Below are positions 41,295-49,130 of a DNA stretch of 64,000 bases, one piece after another. Numbering within the stretch: the stretch's first letter is position 1; each line of letters starts with the position of its first letter. This DNA comes from JAFAYN01 sp963733105. GTDB taxonomy: Bacteria; Gemmatimonadota; Gemmatimonadetes; Longimicrobiales; Longimicrobiaceae. The position numbers and the translations under genes are program-made. Below the pieces are notes generated by a model, which was not told the origin of the DNA, did no database searches, and saw only the letters and a list, made by a program, of their open reading frames with translations. Location of the stretch: assembly GCA_963733105.1 (NCBI GenBank), contig CAVTCB010000005.1, positions 372,001-436,000 of the forward strand, given 5' to 3'.

Positions 41295-41804
41295 GTGAGC
41301 GTCGACTGGGCGGAGGTGTACCGCACCTCCTTCCTGGAGGTGGTCCGCTTCCTCCACCGCAAGGTGTGGGACGAGGAGCGTGCGCGCGACCTGGCGCAGG
41401 AGACCTTCGCGCGCGCCCTCACCCGGCAGCCCGAGAACCCGCGCGCCTGGCTCTTCCGCGTGGCCGCCAACCTGGCCCGCGACGAGGCGCGGCTGGTGGT
41501 GCGCCGCAAGCGCCACCTCGTCCTGCTGCGCACCGAGGCCGAGCGGGCCGAAGCCGAGGTCCCCACCCCCGCCGGCGAGCTGGAGGCGCGGGAGCGCACC
41601 GAGCGGCTCCGCCTGGCCCTGGAGCGGCTGAGCGAGCGCGACCGCGAGGTGCTGCTGCTGTGGGACGCCGGGATGAGCTACCCCGACATCGCCCGGCAGA
41701 CCGGGCTCTCCGCGGGAGCCGTCGGCACCACCCTGGCCCGCGCGCGCCGGAGGCTCGTGGAAGCACACCTCGCCCTGGAGGAGAAGCATGCAGCACGTGG
41801 ATGA
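41295..41804 (+). CDS. ECF-type RNA polymerase sigma factor
   Basis: The product is 169 residues, with regions 2 and 4 only. Region 2: FLEVVRFLHRKVWDEERARDLAQETFARAL with the ECF-typical RAWLFRVAANLARD. Region 4: RLALERLSERDREVLLLWDAGMSYPDIARQTGLSAGAVGTTLARARRRL, the helix-turn-helix that reads the -35. The start is a GTG. Its end overlaps the anti-sigma gene by 17 nt, the standard coupled arrangement. No obvious self-promoter of the GGAAC-type with correct spacing was found upstream. Confidence 0.92.
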   Translation: MSVDWAEVYRTSFLEVVRFLHRKVWDEERARDLAQETFARALTRQPENPRAWLFRVAANLARDEARLVVRRKRHLVLLRTEAERAEAEVPTPAGELEARERTERLRLALERLSERDREVLLLWDAGMSYPDIARQTGLSAGAVGTTLARARRRLVEAHLALEEKHAARG

Positions 41805-42992
41805 GGGGCTTCTGCACGCCTGGCTCGACGGACAGGCCGGCGCGCTGGGGCCCTCCCGCGCGGCAGAGGTCCGGCGCCACCTGGCCACCTGCGCCGAGTG
41901 CCGGACCCGCCTGGAGGAGGAGCGCTCCGTCCGCGACCGCGCCGACGCCCTCCTGCGCGGCGGCGCCCCCGTGGGGGTGGAGATCCCCCCCTTCGAGGCG
42001 CTCGCCGCCCGCGCCGTTCCCGCGCGCCGTCCGCAGAGAGGCCGCGTCCTGGCCTGGGCCGCCAGCCTGGCTCTCGCCCTCGGGGCCGGCTGGATGGCGC
42101 GCAGCGCCCTCCAGCCGCCCGCCGGGCCCGCGGAGGCGCCGCGCGCGCGGACGGCCGCCGCCCCTGCCCCCGCTCCCGTGCGTGCGGCTCCCGCGCCGGC
42201 GTCCGCCCCCACGCTCGCCGATGCGGCGCGCGAGCCGGCGCCCGTGTCTGCGCCCCAGGCGCGGGTGGCCGCGCGCGAGGAGGCGCCGCCCGCCGCCGAC
42301 CTGGCGGAGAAGGCGATCTCCGCCCCGTCATTCTCGGCGCCGCCACCTCCGCCGCCGGAGCCGGCTCCCGCCGAGCCGCCGGCCGCCAGGCGCGCCGAAG
42401 CCGTCGTCGCGCCCACCCCCGCCGCGTCCGCGGCAGCCGGTGCGGAGAGTGCCGCTCCGCCCGTGCCGGCCCTCGGCATGCCCGAGCCTTCCATTGCGCG
42501 GAAGCTCGGTTCCGACGTCTCTCGCGCCCTGAGCGGGCGGGTGGCTGGCGTGTCCGTCACCGGCTGCGATCCCCGCGACGCGCGGAGCGTGCTCACCGGG
42601 GCTTCGGGCCCCGATCTGGAAGGGTGGTTCAGCGTCGGCGCGGCGGCTGCGCAGCTCCTGCTCGGGCGGGAGCCGCTGCGGGTCCGCGGCCTCCCTCTGG
42701 TCTCCACCCACGCGGGACTGTTGGACGGACGCGAGGTGATCCGGGTGCGGCAGGCGCTCGGGGGGGAGCGCTCCTCTCGCTGGTGCAGGCGGGCGAGCTC
42801 CGCCCGTGGGAGACCACGGCCTCCCGCGACTCCACCTTCCCCGAAGCCCGGGTCGACACCTTCGGGGACCAGGCCCGCCTGGTCCGGCAGGTGGGGGGGA
42901 TCACCGTCACGGCGAGCGCACCGGTTCCCCCCGACTCCCTCGCCCGCCTCCTGGACCGGCTCCGATCGCGACCAAGGTGCAGCGGTGGCTAG
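41788..42992 (+). CDS. Anti-sigma factor with zinc-finger ASD and membrane anchor (frameshift at a G7 run)
   Basis: The N-terminal zinc-binding anti-sigma domain has HxxxCxxC in VRRHLATCAECRTRL near residue 35. A membrane helix follows (VLAWAASLALALGAGWMA near 90), then a long Pro/Ala-rich periplasmic region and a C-terminal domain (IARKLGSDVSRALSGRVAGVSVTG). At a run of seven G (42760-42766) the frame breaks. Shifting by one base gives LLSLVQAGELRPWETTAS through SLARLLDRLR. After that the original end is replaced by an IS630 remnant, and the shifted frame stops at 42992. The first 325 residues are intact, so sigma binding should be unaffected. The cause is polymerase slippage, phase variation or a base-call error in the G run. 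Confidence 0.75.
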
Positions 42993-43504
42993 ACCGGTAC
43001 GAGGAAGGCGGCAGCGAGGCGGTGCGCACAGACTTGCCGCGTCCGGGCGCACCGGTGACGATCACGCCGGAGAGGGAGGCCGAAGTCGTCCGCCGGACGC
43101 TGGAGGGTCCACCTGCGGGCGCGGGGACGCACTGGAGCACGCGGACGCTCTCTCCCCTGGTCGGAGTGAGCCCCGCCAGTGTGGGGCGCATCTGGAAGGC
43201 GCATGGGCTGCAGCCGCATCGGACCAAGACTTTCAAGCTGTCGAACGACCCGCACTTCGTGGAGAAGCTGCGCGATGTGGTGGGGATGTACGTCGATCCG
43301 CCGGAGCGGGCGGTGGTCTTCTCCGTCGACGAGAAGAGCCAGGTGCAGGCGCTGGACCGCACCCAGCCGGGGCTGCCGCTGAAGAAGGGTCGCGCGGGCA
43401 CGATGACGCATGACTACAAGCGGCATGGCACCACGACTCTGTTCGCGGCGCTGAACGTGGCCTCGGATGCGATTGCCATGAGAGGGAATATAGCTTCCCC
43501 GTAG
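42965..43504 (+). pseudogene. IS630-family transposase remnant
   Basis: An open stretch reads ATKVQRWLDRYEEGGSEAV, VGVSPASVGRIWKAHGL, FKLSNDPHFVEKLRDVVGMY, AVVFSVDEKSQVQALDRTQP and TMTHDYKRHGTTTLFAALNV. This is the middle of an IS630/Tc1-type transposase, including the first catalytic Asp in VVFSVDEK. The N-terminal DNA-binding part and everything after ALNVAS (rest of the DDE domain) are missing. The last codons before the stop at 43504 look unrelated. No terminal inverted repeats or TA duplication were identified. It has replaced the end of the anti-sigma gene. Confidence 0.85.
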
Positions 43505-43563
43505 GCAAAGCGCGCGCAATTCTGAGGCACTACACTAGCGAGCCGCCCGGCCGTGCACCAATA

Positions 43564-43600
43564 CGGGAGGGGGCGTACCAATCTGGTACGCCCCCTCCCG
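43564..43600. terminator. 17-bp hairpin upstream of the C39 peptidase gene
   Basis: The arms 43564-43580 and 43584-43600 pair perfectly over 17 bp with a 3-nt loop, followed by GCTTCCCG. It lies in the 243-bp gap between the IS remnant and the C39 gene. It may be the original terminator of the anti-sigma operon. Confidence 0.55.
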
Positions 43601-43747
43601 GCTTCCCGTCCGCCCGCGCTCCCGCCGATCCCGTTGCCGCACATCCGCTTGGCGCCGGGCGCGCGGAGCGGGCGGGCGGGGGTACGGATATTCCCCCGCC
43701 GGACGGCCTCACCGAAGTGCTTCGCCCCCGCACCCAACGAGGCCCGA

Positions 43748-44692
43748 ATGACCGAAGCACGCACCCTCCGGCGGCTCCTGCTCCTCGCCGCCCTGACCGG
43801 GGGCCCCGCCCTCACCGCCGCCTGCGACGGCGCCGGCGACCTGCTCGCCCCCTCCGGAGAGGGCGCCCGGACCCTCTCCGGGACCGCCACCCTGGCCTGG
43901 GTGTCCCCCACCGGGACCACCGCCACCAACCCCGTCACCTTCAAGGCCGACGCCACCAGCGACATCGTCACCATCAAGTACTTCGCCGACGGCACCTACC
44001 TCCTGGGCTCCAGCACCGACCGGGCGGGCAACTTCCCCGTGACGTACAAGTTCACCGGCGTGGGCGTGCGGCGCATCTACGTGCGCGGCTACAACTCCGC
44101 GGGCACCCAGGTGGCCGGCGCGTACAAGGACTTCACCATCCGCGACCTGATCCCCAACGTCCCCTACTTCTTCCAGTACGCCAACACGTACGAGCCCGGC
44201 GCCACCTGCGCCAACACCACCATGGCGATGCTGCTCAAGTACTACGGCGCCAGCTACACCCCCGACCAGATCTACACCGAGTTCCGCAAGCAGTCGCAGG
44301 ACGAGTTCAAGTTCGACACCATCTTCAACCGGCTGGCCGCGCGCGCCGGGCTCAAGCAGCGCATCCGCGTGCACATGGAGACCGGCTCCGTCGCGCAGAT
44401 GGAGGCCGAGCTCAACAAGCAGCGGCCGGTGATCATCCACGGCAAGTTCACCAGCGCCGGCCACGTCATGCTCCTCATCGGCAACGACGGGACCAGCTAC
44501 ACCATGAACGACCCCGCCGGCGTGTGGGGGCAGCAGCTGTGCAACGGCGCGGGGTACGGCGGGTCCGGGGGCGCGGGCGTGCGGTACGGGCGCGGCATCG
44601 TGGGGAAGGCCATCACCACGCCGTGGCAGGGGAGCTGCACGTACTTCGATCCCAACACCGTGCGGTACCACGAGACGTACCTGGTGCCGTGA
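43748..44692 (+). CDS. C39-like cysteine peptidase lipoprotein
   Basis: The product is 314 residues. A lipoprotein signal ends PALTAAC. Residues about 45-125 form an Ig-like beta domain (ATLAWVSPTGTTATNPVTFKA, RRIYVRGYNSAGTQV). Residues about 135-310 are a papain-like Peptidase_C39_2 domain with the catalytic Cys in GATCANTTMAMLLKYYG, His in SAGHVMLLIGND and Asp/Asn in TMNDPAG. Unlike bacteriocin exporters it is not fused to an ABC transporter and is secreted. The start is the ATG at 43748. A tandem-hairpin element (copy C) follows about 60 bp after the stop. Confidence 0.85.
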   Translation: MTEARTLRRLLLLAALTGGPALTAACDGAGDLLAPSGEGARTLSGTATLAWVSPTGTTATNPVTFKADATSDIVTIKYFADGTYLLGSSTDRAGNFPVTYKFTGVGVRRIYVRGYNSAGTQVAGAYKDFTIRDLIPNVPYFFQYANTYEPGATCANTTMAMLLKYYGASYTPDQIYTEFRKQSQDEFKFDTIFNRLAARAGLKQRIRVHMETGSVAQMEAELNKQRPVIIHGKFTSAGHVMLLIGNDGTSYTMNDPAGVWGQQLCNGAGYGGSGGAGVRYGRGIVGKAITTPWQGSCTYFDPNTVRYHETYLVP

Positions 44693-44752
44693 GGTTTTTT
44701 TGAAGAGAGGGGTTCGGGCATGCCCCCGGCTGGCGCCGGGGTCGGGCTGCGG

Positions 44753-44816
44753 CTCCGTAGGACACGATACGACCGTGTCCAACGGAGTCGAGCCCCCGCA
44801 AACTACGCGGGGTCTC
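44753..44816 (+). repeat. Tandem-hairpin element, copy C
   Basis: The canonical hairpin is at 44790-44816: GAG, C, CCCCGC, AAACTAC, GCGGGG, T, CTC. It follows a different 13-bp two-part hairpin (CTCCGT-A-GGACACG against CGTGTCC-A-ACGGAG, 44753-44787). It lies 60 bp after the C39 peptidase stop, same orientation as the gene. Confidence 0.6.
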
Positions 44817-44883
44817 GCCCCTTCGGGCTCGCATCCCTCACGCAACTGCTTCTCGTACCCGTAGTTCCTGCCGTTGTCGTGCA

Positions 44884-44922
44884 CCCCTCCCCCCTTGTGG
44901 GGGAGGGGCCGGGGGTGGGGGG
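44884..44922 (-). repeat. 39-nt C/G-rich repeat, reverse copy
   Basis: This is the exact reverse complement of 28752-28790. With the tandem hairpin and the terminator at 44963, it accounts for most of the 326-bp gap between the C39 and subtilase genes. Confidence 0.7.
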
Positions 44923-44962
44923 TACCCGTAGCGCCCCGCCGACGACCCTCGCACAGGTGCCG

Positions 44963-44995
44963 AAAAAAAGGCGGGCCCGGAATCCCGGGCCCGCC
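44963..44995 (-). terminator. Intrinsic terminator of the subtilase gene
   Basis: An 11-bp stem (44970-44980 with 44985-44995, loop AATC) is preceded on the plus strand by A7 (44963-44969). On the minus strand it is a hairpin plus U7, just past the subtilase stop. Confidence 0.8.
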
Positions 44996-45018
44996 CTCCG
45001 TACTACCTGCCGTGCGGC

Positions 45019-47313
45019 TCAGTGCACGCTGATCGAGGCCGAGCCGAGCACCTGGCGGCAGCCGTCCTCCAGGCCCGCCTGCAGCACCAGCTGCGTCGTG
45101 GAGGCCGTCACGTTGCCGCTGGAGACCAGCGCCTCCCGGTCGAAGTGGAGCACCAGGTCCGCCACCCCGTCGCCGTTCTCGTCCGAGAGAGAGGCGTGCA
45201 CGGTCCCGTTGTTGTGCCGGGCCACGGGCACCTGCGTCCCGCTCCCGTCACCGAGCGTCGCCGTCGCCGGGTCGATGCTCGCCGGGTCGAAGCCCGGGCG
45301 GGAGAAGATCGTCACCGGGAGCTTGCCGTTGCTCTTCAGGTTGAAGGAGCCCGGCGCGCCCACCAGGACCGAGCCGCGGACCACCGTCAGGGTGGACACG
45401 TCCGAGCCCGTCCCCCCGTCCTTGTCCGTCACGCTCAGGCGCACCGCGTAGCTGCCCGCCGCGCAGAACTGGCGCGTGCCGGTGATCTGCGCCGGGGCGC
45501 TCAGCGTCCCGCCCGTCGTCCCGTTCCCCCAGTTGATCGCGTACGTCCAGGGCGCGTCGATGGTCCCCGCGTCCGAGAACGAGCCGGTCAGCGAGACCGA
45601 GCCGCCCGAGAGGATCGAGTTCGCGCTGAGCGCCGAGGACACCGCCGGGGCGGCGTTCGCGATGGTCGACGTCGACGCCGTGGTGCGGGCGAGCCCGCTC
45701 TGGTCCGTCACCGTCAGCGTCACGGCGAAGGCGCCGTTGTCCGCGTAGGTGTGGCTGGGGTTCGCCTCGGTGCTGCTCGACCCGTCGCCGAAGTTCCAGG
45801 CGAACGTCACCGGCTTCCCGTTCGGGTCGATGGAGCCCGCGCTGCTGAACGCCACCGCCTGCCCCTCGACCGCCGTGTAGGGGCCGTCCACCACCGCCAC
45901 CGGCGGAGCGTTCGGGTCCTTCCCCGTGACCGCGCGGTACACGTTGATCCGGCCGGCGCCGAACTCCGGGTCCCATCCCGCCGGGCCCAGGTCGTCCGCC
46001 GTCTCCTTGATGCGGGCCAGCACCTGGTTCACGTCCGTCATCCCGTTGGCGATCAGGAGCGCCGCCAGCCCCGTCACCTGCGGGGTGGACATGGACGTCC
46101 CCGACTTCCAGCCGTACGTGGTGTTGCTGGTGGGGCTGGTGGTGCTGTACACCGGGGCCAGGATGTAGCTGTACGCCGTCCCCGCCGGGTTCGAGTCGCC
46201 GCCCGGCGCGGTGATGTCGATCTCGGCGCCGTAGTTGGAGTAGCTGGCGCGGCCGTCGTTCCAGTTGGTGGCGCCCACCGCCACGCACTCCGAGAAGCGG
46301 GCCGGGAAGCCGATCCCCGGGTAGTTGTCGTTCCCCGTGGAGCAGAAGGGGAGCACGTTCTTGGAGCGGGCGTACTGGAGCGCGGCGCGCTGCGCGGCCG
46401 AGCCGCTGATGGCCGCCGGGCTCCCGCCCAGGCTGATGTTCAGGACGTTCGCGCCCTGGTCCACCGCCCAGACGATCGCGTCCGCCGTCGAGGAGGTCGG
46501 GCAGCTCGTCCCCGTCGTCCCGTCGGCGAAGCGGTAGATCTCGCAGGCCTTGGCGTTGATCAGCTTGATGTTGGCGCCGTAGGCCACGCCCGAGACGCCC
46601 AGGCCGTTGTTGCCGCGGGCCGCCGCGATCCCGGCCACGTGCGTGCCGTGGCTGTTGCGGTCGTCTACGAAGTCGGCCGCGTAGCCGGTGGCGAAGTTGC
46701 GCTCCGCGATCACCCGGCCGGCCAGGTCCTGGTGCGTCTTGCGGATCCCGGTGTCGATGATCCCGATCACCGCCGTGCCCGCGAAGTTGGCGCCCAGGTA
46801 GTCGTACGTCTCGAGCCAGTCGGTGTCCGCGTCCACCTTCGCGGTGGCGCCCAGCACGGTCGTGCCGGCGCGGATGAAGCCGTCGTTGTGCAGGTCCCAC
46901 TTGTAGCCGACGAACGGGTCGTTCGTCGTCTCGCAGGTGCCGACCTCGCACGGGGCCACCATGAGCATGTAGTCCGGCTCCGCGAACTCCACCCCCGGGA
47001 CGCCCGAGAGCGAGTCGGCCGTGGCGAGCTCCTCGCCGGCGGGGACGTCCAGGACCACGGTGCGCTCCAGGCGCATCTTGCGCTTCACCTTGCCGTTGCG
47101 CGCCGTGGCGGCCTGCTCGCCCTGGGCGTCGGCGGTGTAGCGGACCAGGATGTGGCCCTCGGCGAAGGGGATGTCCTTGTCTCCGTTCCCGCCGCGGCTC
47201 GGCGCGGGGGCGATGGAGGGGTCCACGGCGGCCGCGGGGTTGCGGTCGGCGCAGGCGGACAGGAGCGCGGCGCCGGCAAGCAGCGACGCGAGGGGGAGGA
47301 GAGAGCGATTCAT
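45019..47313 (-). CDS. Subtilisin-family (S8) protease lipoprotein with two PKD domains
   Basis: The product is 764 residues. The lipoprotein signal ends ALLSAC. An I9-like propeptide follows (HILVRYTADAQGEQAATA through VEFAEPDY). The catalytic triad is Asp in IGIIDTGIRKTHQD, His in NSHGTHVAGIAA and Ser in SGTSMSTPQVTGLAALL. Two PKD-type domains follow (FAWNFGDGSSSTEANPSHTY and WGNGTTGG through CAAGSYAVRLSVTD), then a C-terminal beta domain resembling EF-hand-like calcium contacts (DENGDGVADLVLHF). It is a secreted endopeptidase. ATG 47313 is chosen over 47319 because GGAG lies six nt upstream of it. Confidence 0.9.
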   Translation of the reverse strand: MNRSLLPLASLLAGAALLSACADRNPAAAVDPSIAPAPSRGGNGDKDIPFAEGHILVRYTADAQGEQAATARNGKVKRKMRLERTVVLDVPAGEELATADSLSGVPGVEFAEPDYMLMVAPCEVGTCETTNDPFVGYKWDLHNDGFIRAGTTVLGATAKVDADTDWLETYDYLGANFAGTAVIGIIDTGIRKTHQDLAGRVIAERNFATGYAADFVDDRNSHGTHVAGIAAARGNNGLGVSGVAYGANIKLINAKACEIYRFADGTTGTSCPTSSTADAIVWAVDQGANVLNISLGGSPAAISGSAAQRAALQYARSKNVLPFCSTGNDNYPGIGFPARFSECVAVGATNWNDGRASYSNYGAEIDITAPGGDSNPAGTAYSYILAPVYSTTSPTSNTTYGWKSGTSMSTPQVTGLAALLIANGMTDVNQVLARIKETADDLGPAGWDPEFGAGRINVYRAVTGKDPNAPPVAVVDGPYTAVEGQAVAFSSAGSIDPNGKPVTFAWNFGDGSSSTEANPSHTYADNGAFAVTLTVTDQSGLARTTASTSTIANAAPAVSSALSANSILSGGSVSLTGSFSDAGTIDAPWTYAINWGNGTTGGTLSAPAQITGTRQFCAAGSYAVRLSVTDKDGGTGSDVSTLTVVRGSVLVGAPGSFNLKSNGKLPVTIFSRPGFDPASIDPATATLGDGSGTQVPVARHNNGTVHASLSDENGDGVADLVLHFDREALVSSGNVTASTTQLVLQAGLEDGCRQVLGSASISVH

Positions 47314-47319
47314 GGACAT

Positions 47320-47713
47320 CTCCGCGGGGAGGTGGGTGCCGGGAGGGCTCCCGGCGCTCGCCCCTCTTCGGTAGCCGGACGATCTCGCGGCGGCGCGAGA
47401 CTCCTGGCTTTGCGGACCGGCCTCGCGGCCGGGGTGCGGTGTCGGAGGGAAAAACTGATGTTTTCTCCGCGATGCCCGTGGATCGGGCAGCGGAGCGGAA
47501 CGGTCTGTTTTCGGGAACGGCGGCCGCCCGGACGGGCGGCGATCTGGACGGGTCTGACGGAAAAGGAACTTTTCCTCGAGGCCGAAGAATACACGTCGGC
47601 GGAGAAGCCGTCAACGGGTGCGTAAAACCGCTAAGCGTATGGCTTTCAACGGATTGTCCCATCGGCACGTTCCCGGATGGGAACGCGCTGACGGTCCGGG
47701 AGACGGAGAGTGG
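47320..47713. other. Intergenic region upstream of the subtilase
   Basis: This 394-bp gap lies between two minus-strand genes. It contains a 7-bp dyad GGAAAAG-GAA-CTTTTCC (47559-47575) and several AT-richer patches (around 47450, 47510 and 47585). No convincing -35/-10 pair, RNA gene or open reading frame was found. Confidence 0.4.
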
Positions 47714-48517
47714 CTACAGCAGCCCGTGGTTGCGCATGCGGACCAGCTGGTGCACGGAGAGGCGCTCCGCGCGGCCGGCGTTGGCGCGGCGGGCCAGCTC
47801 CGGCGTGACCCCGTGGTTGTGCAGGCGCACCAGCTCGTCGGTGGAGAGCCCCGCGTACCCGGCGGCGCGCAGACCGCGGATGAACGCCGCGTCCACCCGG
47901 TGGTTGCGCAGGCGGACCAGCTGCTCCGTGCCGAGGCCCCGGTAGCCGGCCGCGGCCAGCTCGCGCACGTAGGCCACGGTCACGTCGTGGTTGAGGGCGC
48001 GGATCAGCCCGGCCACGTCGGGGCGCGCCGAGCCCGCAGCGCGCAGCTCCGCCAGGTACTCGTCCACCCCCGCCAGCCGGGTGCCGCGCAGCGTCAGCCG
48101 GAGCTGCTCGTTCGCGGTGGGGCGGCCCACCCCGCGGCGCTCCAGCGCCGCCGCGAAGGCGGGGTCCGGCGTGAAGGTGAACTCGCCCATCCCCCGGCCG
48201 CCGCGGAACTCCCCGTCGAAGGAGAGCGTCCCGGCCTCGCCCGGGAGGCGGAAGCGCGCCGGCCCGCTCCCGGAAGCGGCCTGCGCCGCGGTGAGCCCCT
48301 CGAAGCGCCGCAGCTCCACCGAGTTGCCGCTCACGCTGTTCCCGGCGTCGCGGGTCAGGGTGAGCTGCACCCTGCCGGCGGTGCGCCCCGTCTCCCGCAG
48401 GGGGGTGAGGGTCCACTCGCCGGAGGGCCGCGCCTGGGCGGCGGCGTACGGGAGCGGAGCGAGGGTGCTGGTGAGCAGGACGGAGATCACCAGGGCGGCG
48501 GCAGGGATGGGGCGCAT
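47714..48517 (-). CDS. Secreted protein with NH-V helical repeats
   Basis: The product is 267 residues. The signal peptide (ALVISVLLTSTLAPLPYAAAQ) is followed by a beta-rich domain (SGEWTLTPLRETGRTAGRVQLTLTR). From about residue 165 come near-identical units of about 28 residues: YVRELAAAGYRGLGTEQLVRLRNHRV, FIRGLRAAGYAGLSTDELVRLHNHGV, and a degenerate last one. The same repeat is common at the C-terminus of BlaR1/MecR1-type M56 peptidases in Gemmatimonadota-like genomes, by my recollection. GAGGA lies five nt upstream of the ATG at 48517. Function unknown; a protein-interaction role is likely. Confidence 0.75.
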   Translation of the reverse strand: MRPIPAAALVISVLLTSTLAPLPYAAAQARPSGEWTLTPLRETGRTAGRVQLTLTRDAGNSVSGNSVELRRFEGLTAAQAASGSGPARFRLPGEAGTLSFDGEFRGGRGMGEFTFTPDPAFAAALERRGVGRPTANEQLRLTLRGTRLAGVDEYLAELRAAGSARPDVAGLIRALNHDVTVAYVRELAAAGYRGLGTEQLVRLRNHRVDAAFIRGLRAAGYAGLSTDELVRLHNHGVTPELARRANAGRAERLSVHQLVRMRNHGLL

Positions 48518-48679
48518 CGGGGTCCTCGGGTCGGGAGGGGTGGGGTGCCGTGAAGGGTACGCTCCTAGGACAGCGCCCACCCCGGAAAGGTTGGAACGGC
48601 CACCGCGGTTGCGCGCTCGTGGCGCCGTCGCCAGCTTGCGTGCTTCGAGCACCCCGACCACCGGCACCCCCGACAGACC

Positions 48680-49126
48680 ATGGCAGAGTTCAGGAAGCCC
48701 CGCAGGACCGGCCCCGGCGGGCGCCCCCCGCGCCGCGACGACGGCGACGCGCCCCGCGCCCCCCGCTCCCGCGCCCCGGGCGGCGCGGAGGAGCTGCTGC
48801 AGATGGCCGAGGAGCTGGAGGAGCAGGGTCGCGCGCTGCTGGAGCGCGCCCGCCGGCTCCAGCGCATGGCCTCGGCGATGGACCGGTCCGAGCGGCCGGA
48901 GCGCCCCGAGCGCCCCGAGCGGGAGTCGCGCCCCCGCGCCGCGGGCGCCCGGGGAGCCCCGGCGCGCGGCGCTTCCCGCCCCCGCAGGGAGAAGGAGGAG
49001 GGAGGCCGCGACCGCGAGGCCGGGCCGCGCGACAGGGCCGCCGGCGGCGAGGGCCGCCCCAAGCGCACCACCCGCGCCCCCGGCACCCCGGAGTGGGCCC
49101 CCGACCGGAAGCGCAAGAAGAGCTGA
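48680..49126 (+). CDS. Low-complexity charged protein with a coiled-coil core
   Basis: The product is 148 residues, extremely rich in Arg, Glu, Gly and Pro. Residues about 34-68 (EELLQMAEELEEQGRALLERARRLQRMA) form a plausible coiled coil, flanked by disordered basic segments and RPERPERPER repeats. The C-terminus is KRKKS. It ends 4 nt before the S9 peptidase start, suggesting cotranscription. Composition alone can produce such frames in GC-rich DNA, so confidence is moderate. Nucleic-acid binding is possible. Confidence 0.5.
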   Translation: MAEFRKPRRTGPGGRPPRRDDGDAPRAPRSRAPGGAEELLQMAEELEEQGRALLERARRLQRMASAMDRSERPERPERPERESRPRAAGARGAPARGASRPRREKEEGGRDREAGPRDRAAGGEGRPKRTTRAPGTPEWAPDRKRKKS

Positions 49127-49130
49127 GCCG

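Noticed and set aside
42900..43560. Complete IS630 element
   Set aside because: Both ends of the transposase are missing, and no terminal inverted repeats or TA duplication could be seen.
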